In this document: piece by piece, positions 41,189 to 47,671 of the stretch | Layout of the letters: each line of letters starts with the position of its first letter | How positions within the stretch are numbered: position 1 is the first letter of the stretch | Assembly (NCBI GenBank): GCA_902578115.1 | Contig: CACHBR010000002.1 | Span: 1-59,862 of the forward strand | From: an uncultured Pelagibacteraceae bacterium | Lineage (GTDB): Bacteria; Pseudomonadota; Alphaproteobacteria; Pelagibacterales; Pelagibacteraceae | Reading direction: 5' to 3' | DNA length: 59,862 bases | Notes under the pieces: generated by a model | Told to the model about the DNA's origin: nothing | Database searches by the model: none | Seen by the model: the letters and a program-made list of their open reading frames with translations, nothing else | Program-made: the position numbers and the translations under genes

Positions 41189-41845
41189 ATGAGCCATACT
41201 TTAAATTCTGTAATAATAAATCCAAGTTCAAAATCCTCTCCAAAAAATGCTGTCATACTTTGTCATGGATATGGCGGAGATGGAAATGATATATCTATAC
41301 TTGCAAATTATTGGAAAACATTTTTGCCTGACACATTATTTGTATGTCCTGATGCTCCAGAAGTTTGCAAAGTTAATCCCACAGGTTTTCAATGGTTTGA
41401 CCTTATGGATCAAACTGATGACGAAATCCTATCTAAATCTTTAATAGCAGAAAATAAGTTGGATAATTTTATTAATGAGATCACCAATCAAAATAAACTT
41501 AGTTTTAAGGACATAGCTCTTGTCGGCTTTAGTCAAGGTTGTATGATATCCTTACAAACAGCGTTAAAAAAGAAAGATCAAATTAAATGTTTAGTTGGTT
41601 ATTCTGGTAAGATTTTAAATATAAAACATTTAAATCAAAACATAAATTCTAAGCCAGAAATTTTTTTAATGCATGGTGATAAAGATGCGGTTGTACCAGT
41701 AAATTTTTTACTCGAAGCTAAAGAGTTTTTTAATCAAAACAGTTATAAAATTCAAACAAAAATCTTCAACAATTGTGAACATAGAATTCCTACAGAGGGA
41801 TCCAGCCTTGGTTTAGAATTTTTAAAAAAAAATCTATATAAATAA
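41189..41845 (+). CDS. Phospholipase/carboxylesterase family alpha/beta hydrolase
   Basis: The 218 residues match the small cytosolic carboxylesterase family (Abhydrolase_2): AVILCHGYGGDGNDISILANYW, the nucleophile serine in ALVGFSQGCMISLQTAL (near residue 116), the acid in LMHGDKDAVVPVNFL, and the histidine in NCEHRIPTEG. No signal peptide is seen. Substrates in this family range from lysophospholipids to acyl-thioester proteins, so the substrate is unknown. It is probably co-transcribed with the thioredoxin gene just upstream. Confidence 0.85.
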   Translation: MSHTLNSVIINPSSKSSPKNAVILCHGYGGDGNDISILANYWKTFLPDTLFVCPDAPEVCKVNPTGFQWFDLMDQTDDEILSKSLIAENKLDNFINEITNQNKLSFKDIALVGFSQGCMISLQTALKKKDQIKCLVGYSGKILNIKHLNQNINSKPEIFLMHGDKDAVVPVNFLLEAKEFFNQNSYKIQTKIFNNCEHRIPTEGSSLGLEFLKKNLYK

Positions 41846-41872
41846 AACATTTAAGTGTAACAAAATTATAAC

Positions 41873-41901
41873 TTGATAAATATTTTTCTTTAAGTTAGCA
41901 T
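41873..41901 (+). promoter_or_regulatory. Possible promoter of the HNH gene
   Basis: TTGATA (41873-41878), a 17-base spacer and TAGCAT (41896-41901) lie just before the HNH gene. The predicted start (about 41908) coincides with the ATG at 41907, so the mRNA might be leaderless. The -10 match is modest (four of six). Confidence 0.35.
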
Positions 41902-41906
41902 TAAAT

Positions 41907-42476
41907 ATGATCATAGCTTCCAGTGATAGAGTTCCTTTGGAAAAATGTCCGGCACTTGTATTAAATGCCGACTTTAGACCTTTAAGCTATTATCCTTTAT
42001 CTTTGTGGTGTTGGCAGGATGCTATTAAATCTGTTTTTTTAAATAGGGTAAGTATTGTCTCAACTTACGAGAGGAAAGTTAGAAGTCCATCATTTGAAAT
42101 GAGTTTACCAAGTGTAATCGCGCTTAAAAGTTTTGTAAAACCTTCGACTCACCCAAATTTCACACGTTTTAATGTTTTTTTAAGAGATAAGTTTTCTTGT
42201 CAATATTGTGGGGACAAAAATGATTTAACCTTTGATCATTTGCTTCCAAAGTCTAAAGGTGGCTTAACTGATTGGGAAAATGTGGTAACTGCTTGCTCTA
42301 CTTGTAATGTTAAAAAAGGTGGAAAACTGTATAATAACTGTGACTTAAAATTAAAAAAATTACCTTTTATCCCAACTGTTGATGATCTCCACAAAAATGG
42401 AAGACACTTCCCACCAAATTTTTTACACGAGAGTTGGATGGATTATCTATATTGGGATATTGAATTAGAGCCTTAA
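41907..42476 (+). CDS. HNH endonuclease-family protein
   Basis: The 189-residue protein has an N-terminal segment (ALVLNADFRPLSYYPLSLW) typical of a chromosomal HNH family widespread in alphaproteobacteria. A zinc-stabilised HNH domain follows: CQYCG (Cys98, Cys101), LTFDHLLPKSKGG (Asp110, His111), NVVTACSTCNVKKG (Asn126, Cys130, Cys133). The metal site appears complete, so it could be an active nuclease. No partner methylase, toxin or phage gene lies nearby, which argues against a restriction or defence role, and the biological role of the family is unclear. It converges with coq7 with no gap. Confidence 0.88.
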   Translation: MIIASSDRVPLEKCPALVLNADFRPLSYYPLSLWCWQDAIKSVFLNRVSIVSTYERKVRSPSFEMSLPSVIALKSFVKPSTHPNFTRFNVFLRDKFSCQYCGDKNDLTFDHLLPKSKGGLTDWENVVTACSTCNVKKGGKLYNNCDLKLKKLPFIPTVDDLHKNGRHFPPNFLHESWMDYLYWDIELEP

Positions 42477-43010
42477 TTATATTTTTTCTGAAACTTTTAT
42501 AGCTGCTTTTGATGTCGTCTGAATAATTTTGTCTAATACGAAATACAATCCTTTTTTTGATGCACCCTCATTGTAAGCCAAGTTTTTATGGTCAATTTCG
42601 TCCTGTCTAAATTTTGTGATTGATTTTTTTAAAGATTTTTCATCATCCCCAAGTTTATCTAGTTGGCTTTTATAGTGACCATCTATAACTTCCTCAACTG
42701 AAGCAGTGCAAAGCATAGCTGCTTTTTCTCCTAACATAGTTGTTCCAAAACCAAGCGTTACTCCGAGAAGATCCCAAATAGGCAGAAAAATTGTAGGTTT
42801 AATATTTCTATCCTTTATAGCCTTATCAAAATATTCGAAATGTTCTTTTTCATGCTCTTTCATTTCTTCAATTAGTTTTTTTAATTTTTCGTTCTTTCTA
42901 AAAGTATTAAGAGCTAGGAGTTGACCTTCATAAATTTTAATGGCACCACGCTCCCCAGCATGATCAACTCTTATAATTTCTTCTAAAGTTTTCTTATTTG
43001 TTATTTTCAT
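42477..43010 (-). CDS. coq7: 3-demethoxyubiquinol 3-hydroxylase Coq7
   Basis: Coq7 is the di-iron hydroxylase of a late ubiquinone ring modification. The 177 residues carry the carboxylate-bridged iron ligands in order: Glu20 in VDHAGERGA, Glu54 and His57 in EHEKEHF, Glu107 in SVEEVIDGHY, and Glu138 and His141 in RQDEIDHKN. Its start overlaps the end of the dsbB-like gene by 17 bases. Ubiquinone is the electron acceptor for both complex II (sdh genes here) and DsbB. Confidence 0.95.
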   Translation of the reverse strand: MKITNKKTLEEIIRVDHAGERGAIKIYEGQLLALNTFRKNEKLKKLIEEMKEHEKEHFEYFDKAIKDRNIKPTIFLPIWDLLGVTLGFGTTMLGEKAAMLCTASVEEVIDGHYKSQLDKLGDDEKSLKKSITKFRQDEIDHKNLAYNEGASKKGLYFVLDKIIQTTSKAAIKVSEKI

Positions 43011-43479
43011 ATTTTTTGAATATTTTAAAGAATATATACGATAAAATTAATGAAAAAATGGTATTTATTGAAGCAAGGGACAAACCCAAAAACCTGAATG
43101 TGACTTCCTTACAACTTATAGTATTTTGCTTTAATTCCTTTAATATATCCTCTTTTGATAAAATTTGATTTAAATTTTTTGTTTCGCAAACAACCGACTC
43201 ATTAAAAAAACCTTGTTCAATACCAAAATGATAAAACGCAACAATTGAACCTAATAAAGATACTACACTTAAAATAAGTAAATGGATTTTGATATTTTTT
43301 TTTATAACAAAAATACTTGTTAATAGTATAATCGATAGGTAATAAGGATATCTCTGGTATAAACATAGTTTACAAGGTTCATGACCGAGACCATACTCAA
43401 TTACGAAAGCTAAAATTAAGGAAAAAGAAATTAAAAGAAATACTATCTTTAAAACGGTGTCATGATTTTTTTCTATCAT
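42994..43479 (-). CDS. dsbB: DsbB-family disulfide bond formation protein
   Basis: DsbB passes electrons from DsbA-type oxidases to quinone. The open frame extends to 43644, but the residues before MIEKNHDTVLKIVF lie inside the upstream gene. The ATG at 43479 overlaps that gene's stop as ATGA, so I take 161 residues. Four hydrophobic segments are present. The first redox pair is in HEPCKLCLYQRYPYYLS (Cys36, Cys39), the hallmark CxLCxxQRxP pattern. A second pair is Cys98 and Cys123 in the periplasmic loop. Confidence 0.88.
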   Translation of the reverse strand: MIEKNHDTVLKIVFLLISFSLILAFVIEYGLGHEPCKLCLYQRYPYYLSIILLTSIFVIKKNIKIHLLILSVVSLLGSIVAFYHFGIEQGFFNESVVCETKNLNQILSKEDILKELKQNTISCKEVTFRFLGLSLASINTIFSLILSYIFFKIFKKYENNK

Positions 43480-44075
43480 TTCATTAAGTAGAGATATATT
43501 AGTCCTAAAACTATAAGTATAAATGCCGTTATTATTAGAGACCATTTTGTCCCATGTTTTTCTAGAAATGGCCCAAATTTTTGACCAAATTTGTAAGTCA
43601 AAAAAGCAACTAAGAAAAATCTTGAGCCTCTTGTTAAAATACAAATAATAATAAAGAAAAATATATTAAAATTTATAAAACCACTTGATATTGTTAAAAG
43701 CTTAAATGGAAGAGGTGTAAAACCTGCAGTGACTAAAATACCAAGCCAAGAAAAAAAACCTCCAGTCGTTGAAAACCTTTCTTTTAAAAAATTTGGATCT
43801 TGATAACCATAAAGCTCAAAAATTTTAATACCAATTTCATTAAAAAAAACATATCCAATCAGGTATCCAAAAAGCGCACCAAGAACAGAAAAAATAGTTG
43901 CAATTAAGGCTATTTTTAAAAACTCGTTTTTTTTTGCAATAACCATCGGAATAATCATTACGTCTGGCGGAATGGGAAAAAAAGAACTCTCTATAAAAGA
44001 CTCAAATGCTAAAAAAGGTTTAGCATATTTTTTTCCTGCCCAATAAACACATTTATCGTATAATTTTTTGATCAT
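43476..44075 (-). CDS. YqaA/DedA-like membrane protein (VTT domain)
   Basis: The 199 residues form a VTT/SNARE-associated-type membrane protein: AFESFIESSFFPIPPDVMIIPMVIAK is a re-entrant-loop segment, then GALFGYLIGYVFF, TAGFTPLPFKLLTISSGFINF and a GSRFFLVAFL segment. This is the YqaA branch of the DedA superfamily, some of whose members move lipids across the membrane. Its stop overlaps the dsbB start as ATGA, and yqaA-dsbB-coq7 forms one operon. The substrate is unknown. Confidence 0.85.
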   Translation of the reverse strand: MIKKLYDKCVYWAGKKYAKPFLAFESFIESSFFPIPPDVMIIPMVIAKKNEFLKIALIATIFSVLGALFGYLIGYVFFNEIGIKIFELYGYQDPNFLKERFSTTGGFFSWLGILVTAGFTPLPFKLLTISSGFINFNIFFFIIICILTRGSRFFLVAFLTYKFGQKFGPFLEKHGTKWSLIITAFILIVLGLIYLYLMK

Positions 44076-44083
44076 TTTTTTAG

Positions 44084-44112
44084 TTGCGTCTTAAATTAAT
44101 TCAAAACATAAT
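44084..44112 (+). promoter_or_regulatory. Possible promoter of tRNA-Leu/acyl-CoA ligase transcript
   Basis: TTGCGT (44084-44089) and CATAAT (44107-44112) are separated by 17 bases. The -10 matches at five of six, while the -35 is weak. Predicted start near 44119 would place the mature tRNA 5' end about 26 bases downstream. The downstream ligase gene has no promoter of its own in the 4-base gap after the tRNA. Confidence 0.4.
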
Positions 44113-44144
44113 GATTGTACAAATAAAAATTAATACGGAGATAT

Positions 44145-44231
44145 GGGCGAATGGTGGAACTGGTAGACGCGTTGGACTCAAAATCCAATGGTAGCAATAC
44201 CTTGAGAGTTCGAGTCTCTCTTCGCCCACCA
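44145..44231 (+). tRNA. tRNA-Leu (anticodon CAA)
   Basis: An 87-base gene includes an encoded CCA. Acceptor stem GGGCGAA (44145-44151) pairs with TTCGCCC (44221-44227), followed by discriminator A and CCA (44229-44231). The anticodon stem-loop TTGGA-CTCAAAA-TCCAA places anticodon CAA at 44179-44181, reading UUG. A long variable arm precedes the T arm with GTTCGAGTC, as expected for tRNA-Leu. The CCA is only 4 bases before the ATG of the acyl-CoA ligase gene. Confidence 0.97.
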
Positions 44232-44235
44232 ATTT

Positions 44236-45915
44236 ATGGAAATAAAAAAACTAAATAGTTTAGTTGAACTATATTTTGAAAAATTAAATGAAATAGATAA
44301 GGACAAACCTTTTTTAAAGTGGTTAAAGCCTAATAAGACAACATATACTTGGTCACAGGTTTCTGAGAGAATTTTTAAATTAACCAATAAAATTAAATCA
44401 ATTATAAAAGATGGCGATAGATGTTTAATACTTTCTGAAAACCGTCCCTATTGGTTAATGTCAGATATAGCCGTCATGAATGCGGGAGGGATATCAGTGC
44501 CAATATTTACTACCTACTCTTCAAATGATTATAAATATATTCTTAATGACTGTAAACCAACAGTAATAATTGTATCAAATAATGATCAGTTTAAAAAAAT
44601 TAAAAATTTTATAAATCCCGAGGTAAAGGAGATTATTTCTTTTGAAGATATAGAGCATAAAAATTTATCAATTACTCAAATTTTAAAATCTGATGATAAT
44701 AAACAAGTTATAAATAAAAGTTTAAAAAGACATATGCCTGCATGTATAATTTATACATCTGGTACATCTGGAAATCCGAAAGGTGTTGTACTGAGTCATG
44801 GAGGTATTTTAGCAAACTGTGAGGGCGCGCTAGATTTACTCGATCCTTTAATTAAAAAAAAGAGCCCAGTATTTCTCACATGGCTACCACTTTCGCATTC
44901 TTATGAACATGCCGTTCAGTTCATTCAAATTTTGACTGGAGCAAAAGTTTTCTATGCAGAAAGTTTAGAAAAACTTCTATCAAATATGTCTGTAGCAAAA
45001 CCAACAATAATGACTGCTGTTCCAAGATTTTATCAGAACTTATACAATAAAATTAACAATAATTTAAAAAAACAAAAAGGTTTTAAAAAATATCTAATAA
45101 ATAAAACTATTGATTTAGGTATTAAATCTCTTAAAAAACAAAATCTTAAAATTCACGAAAAACTACTTAATTTTATTTGTCAGATTTTGGTAAGAAAAAA
45201 AATTCAAAAACAATTTGGCGGGAATCTTCAAACTTTTGTATCTGGAGGAGGAGCTCTTGATAAAAATATAGGTGAGTTTTTAAATGCAGTTGGATTACCA
45301 ACTTTACAAGGCTATGGCCTCACAGAAACTTCTCCAGTTGTAAGTTGTAATTTGCCGGGCAATATTAAAGTCGAAACGGTTGGACCCCCCTTTAAAACTA
45401 ATAAAGTTAAAATTGCCCAAGATGGGGAAATTCTTGTAAAGGGAGAAAATGTTATGCTGGGTTATTGGAACAAAGAAAAAGAAACTAATGAAACTATTAA
45501 AAATGGATGGCTTCATACTGGTGATATTGGAGAGTTTGATAATAATGGCTATCTAAAAATTACTGATAGAAAAAAAGACATTATTGTTAATCTTGGTGGA
45601 GATAATATATCTCCAACTAAAGTTGAAAACCATTTTTGTAATCATGAATTAATAAAACAATGTTTAGTTTACGGAGACAAAAAAAATTATCTTGTTGCAT
45701 TAATTGTCGTTGAGTCAAAAGATAAAGATAATTCAACTATAGGAAGTATAATTGAAAATTTAAATAAAGATTTAACTTTAATCGAAAAAATTAAAAAATT
45801 TATTTTAATTGAAGATGAATTTACAATTGAAAATGGTTTAATGACTCCAACTTTAAAGTTAAAAAGAAAAAAAATAATTGAAAAGTATCAACAGGAACTT
45901 GAAAAACTTTATTAA
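44236..45915 (+). CDS. AMP-dependent long-chain acyl-CoA ligase (FadD-like)
   Basis: This 559-residue adenylate-forming enzyme probably activates fatty acids to acyl-CoA. The P-loop-like motif ACIIYTSGTSGNPKGVVLSHGG lies near residue 170. LTWLPLSHSYEH, VSGGGALDKNIGEFL, the A5 motif LQGYGLTETSPVV, and WLHTGDIGEFDNNGYLKITDRKKD follow. The C-terminal lysine is in LMTPTLKLKRKKI. This matches the long-chain group rather than acetyl-CoA synthetase. The start at 44236 fits the family N-terminus, yet it lies only 4 bases after the tRNA CCA end, leaving no room for a Shine-Dalgarno sequence outside the tRNA. Confidence 0.9.
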   Translation: MEIKKLNSLVELYFEKLNEIDKDKPFLKWLKPNKTTYTWSQVSERIFKLTNKIKSIIKDGDRCLILSENRPYWLMSDIAVMNAGGISVPIFTTYSSNDYKYILNDCKPTVIIVSNNDQFKKIKNFINPEVKEIISFEDIEHKNLSITQILKSDDNKQVINKSLKRHMPACIIYTSGTSGNPKGVVLSHGGILANCEGALDLLDPLIKKKSPVFLTWLPLSHSYEHAVQFIQILTGAKVFYAESLEKLLSNMSVAKPTIMTAVPRFYQNLYNKINNNLKKQKGFKKYLINKTIDLGIKSLKKQNLKIHEKLLNFICQILVRKKIQKQFGGNLQTFVSGGGALDKNIGEFLNAVGLPTLQGYGLTETSPVVSCNLPGNIKVETVGPPFKTNKVKIAQDGEILVKGENVMLGYWNKEKETNETIKNGWLHTGDIGEFDNNGYLKITDRKKDIIVNLGGDNISPTKVENHFCNHELIKQCLVYGDKKNYLVALIVVESKDKDNSTIGSIIENLNKDLTLIEKIKKFILIEDEFTIENGLMTPTLKLKRKKIIEKYQQELEKLY

Positions 45916-46036
45916 TTAAATTTAATTCTTTTATTAAAAAAGTGTTGATATTACTTACTTTTTTTAAATAAATTTAAAATTTTACACTTAAATAATAAAT
46001 TTAATTTATTTTAAAATTTTGAGAATTAATTAGTGT

Positions 46037-46064
46037 TTGACATCAATAAAGAAAGAAATAAAGT
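46037..46064 (+). promoter_or_regulatory. Putative promoter of the basic-peptide gene
   Basis: A perfect TTGACA (46037-46042) is followed by 16 bases and TAAAGT (46059-46064; four of six). Upstream, about 100 bases consist almost wholly of A/T runs, which could act as an UP element or bent DNA. This fills most of the 199-base gap after the acyl-CoA ligase. The remaining gap contains no other ORF I can support. Confidence 0.45.
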
Positions 46065-46114
46065 TTAAATAACAAACGAATCATTAAGATTTGTTTTAAA
46101 AAAAGGGAGATATA

Positions 46115-46186
46115 ATGGCTAAAAGACGTAAAAAAGCTAAAAAGAAAAAAAAGAAGGCTAAAAAAAGAAGAAGAAGAAGAAGATAA
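46115..46186 (+). CDS. 23-residue polybasic peptide
   Basis: An ATG at 46115 with a strong GGGAG ribosome-binding site five bases upstream opens a 23-codon frame. The product begins MAKRRKKA, continues with lysine runs broken by a second Ala, and ends in six arginines. Apart from Met and three Ala it is entirely Lys and Arg, so it should bind RNA or DNA tightly. A good promoter precedes it and a 14-bp-stem terminator follows within 14 bases, so it looks like a dedicated transcription unit rather than chance sequence. Possible roles are a ribosome-bound peptide or a nucleoid peptide; neither is shown. It is unlike bTHX or other small ribosomal proteins I know. Confidence 0.75.
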   Translation: MAKRRKKAKKKKKKAKKRRRRRR

Positions 46187-46199
46187 ATAGTTTTCTACT

Positions 46200-46238
46200 A
46201 AAACGCCCTTTCCAAATCTCACGGAAAGGGCGTTTTTT
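46200..46238. terminator. Bidirectional intrinsic terminator
   Basis: AAAACGCCCTTTCC (46200-46213) pairs perfectly with GGAAAGGGCGTTTT (46223-46236) around a 9-base loop, with six T residues at 46233-46238. It ends the polybasic-peptide transcript and, from the other strand, the carD operon; the carD stop codon begins within the T-run. It is one of only three clear terminators in the window. Confidence 0.92.
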
Positions 46239-46887
46239 ATTGTTCCATCTCTACAATTTGATTTCTTCCCAAGGCTTTATCCATCTTCTTTTTCGTGTCC
46301 TCGGCTGATATTTTAAGAACTGCCTCAAACTCACTTTGCAATCTATCATAAGCTTGTTCAAAAAGTTGTCGCTCACTATAAGATTGATCAGCAATGGTAT
46401 TTGATGTCTTGTTTAAATCCTTCACAACTTCTGCAAGTTCGTATATTTTTCCAGAATTTATTTTTTGCTCATATTCTTGTGCTCTTCTACTCCACATAGT
46501 TCTTTTAATTTTCGGTTTTGTTTTTAAAATTGAAACACATTTATTTATCTGATTTATCGAGGATATTGGTCTTAAATGGCTTTGCTGATTAATAGGTATT
46601 GTTAAAGTTAATTTATCACGCTCAATTAATATTTTATAAAAATTTATCCCTATATCTCCAATGGTAGCTTTTTCTACTGCAGTAATTTTACCAACACCAT
46701 GTTTCGGATAAACAACGTAATCGTTAATATTATACTGTTTTTTTTCAGTAGGTTGTTTTTTAATCTTTTTAATTTCTATTTTTTGATCAGCAATATTTAT
46801 TTTTTTTGGCGCGACTACTTTTTTAAGATCTTTAGATTTTTCTAATTTCTGTTTTATTTTTTTTTTCTTTTTAATTTTTTTCGGCAC
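46237..46887 (-). CDS. carD: CarD/CdnL-family RNA polymerase-binding regulator
   Basis: CarD-type proteins bind the RNA polymerase beta subunit and stabilise open complexes at promoters. The 216 residues consist of a very basic N-terminal extension (about 1-50, mostly Lys and Ile) and then the RNAP-interaction Tudor-like fold (YNINDYVVYPKHGVGKITAVE and following). A helical DNA-binding domain comes after it (RTMWSRRAQEYEQKINSG and SYSERQLFEQAYDRL). Usual CarD proteins are about 160-170 residues, so the extension is the odd part. It follows fdxA by 2 bases and ends in the shared terminator. Confidence 0.92.
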   Translation of the reverse strand: MPKKIKKKKKIKQKLEKSKDLKKVVAPKKINIADQKIEIKKIKKQPTEKKQYNINDYVVYPKHGVGKITAVEKATIGDIGINFYKILIERDKLTLTIPINQQSHLRPISSINQINKCVSILKTKPKIKRTMWSRRAQEYEQKINSGKIYELAEVVKDLNKTSNTIADQSYSERQLFEQAYDRLQSEFEAVLKISAEDTKKKMDKALGRNQIVEMEQ

Positions 46888-46889
46888 AA

Positions 46890-47231
46890 TTACTCCCCTG
46901 GTTTCTCTGAAAAATACTTGTCCAATTTATTTCTAACATTTTTGAACTTATCAGCATCCTTTGGAGGATCCTTTTTCACAGAAATGTTTGGCCATAATTT
47001 AGAATATTTTTCATTTATCTCAAGCCATTTCTGTTTGTCATCTTTTTCATAACTTGTGTCAGAAACTATTGCATCTACTGGACATTCTGGTTCACAAACT
47101 CCACAATCAATACATTCTTCCGGACTGATTACAAGCATATTTTCCCCCTCATAAAAACAATCTACTGGGCATACCTCTACACAGTCCATTAGTTTACATT
47201 TAATACATTCATCTTTTACTATGTAAGTCAT
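46890..47231 (-). CDS. fdxA: Seven-iron ferredoxin FdxA
   Basis: This small electron carrier has Cys at 9, 12, 17, 21, 25, 40, 43, 46 and 50 in [19 protein letters not shown] and [17 protein letters not shown]. The pattern matches 7Fe ([3Fe-4S][4Fe-4S]) ferredoxins of alphaproteobacteria. The C-terminal half ([15 protein letters not shown]) is the usual extension. At 113 residues the length is normal. Its start overlaps the upstream TerB-like gene as ATGA. The fdxA-carD pair is conserved in the class. Confidence 0.95.
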   Translation of the reverse strand: MTYIVKDECIKCKLMDCVEVCPVDCFYEGENMLVISPEECIDCGVCEPECPVDAIVSDTSYEKDDKQKWLEINEKYSKLWPNISVKKDPPKDADKFKNVRNKLDKYFSEKPGE

Positions 47232-47671
47232 TTATTTTTTTCTTTTATAATATCCAATTTTATTTCTCCACTTAATTTATCTGGTAAATAAAGCAATCCG
47301 CAAATTCGCCTCATTAAAGTATTCTCATATATATCTGATTTATCATCTGATAAAATAATTTTCCATAAAAACCTAAGAACTAGTTTTTTACTATCCGAGT
47401 CCATTTTTTTAACTTCTTGGGTATATTCTAAAATTTGATTGGAATTTTTTTCGTATTCCTCTGCACTTTTAATAATTGATAAGATTTGTTCTCTATTTAA
47501 TTTTTCCTTTGAAGACATTTCTGCAAAATTTATAATTAATTCTTTTTCTTCATCAGAATAATTTTCATCTATTTTAGCTGCATGTATTAGCAAAGCTAAC
47601 ATTTTCATTAAATTTTCATTTGTATCTTTAGGATTATTTTTTTTACTTTTATCAAGAAAATTTATTATCAT
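47228..47671 (-). CDS. TerB-like (tellurite-resistance fold) protein
   Basis: The 147-residue all-helical protein contains [22 protein letters not shown] and [26 protein letters not shown]. The acidic loops resemble the metal-binding repeats of the TerB/DjlA-N fold. No J domain, signal peptide or membrane segment is present. It overlaps both neighbours by 4 bases (Suv3-like helicase upstream, fdxA downstream), so it belongs to that operon. In many other alphaproteobacteria an S4 RNA-binding gene occupies this place. The role is unknown. Confidence 0.75.
   Translation of the reverse strand: MIINFLDKSKKNNPKDTNENLMKMLALLIHAAKIDENYSDEEKELIINFAEMSSKEKLNREQILSIIKSAEEYEKNSNQILEYTQEVKKMDSDSKKLVLRFLWKIILSDDKSDIYENTLMRRICGLLYLPDKLSGEIKLDIIKEKNK

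Noticed and set aside
41907-42476. HNH gene as part of a defence or restriction system
   Set aside because: No methyltransferase, helicase, toxin, phage or repeat element is adjacent; the neighbours are housekeeping genes.
43480-43644. N-terminal extension of the DsbB-like frame (about 55 residues)
   Set aside because: It lies wholly inside the yqaA coding region in another frame; the ATG at 43479 makes an ATGA overlap and a normal DsbB N-terminus.
46020-46036. A/T-rich runs in the 45916-46114 gap as a replication origin
   Set aside because: No DnaA-box cluster (TTATCCACA-like) and no dnaA, dnaN or parAB genes are nearby; the A/T runs fit a promoter-upstream region better.
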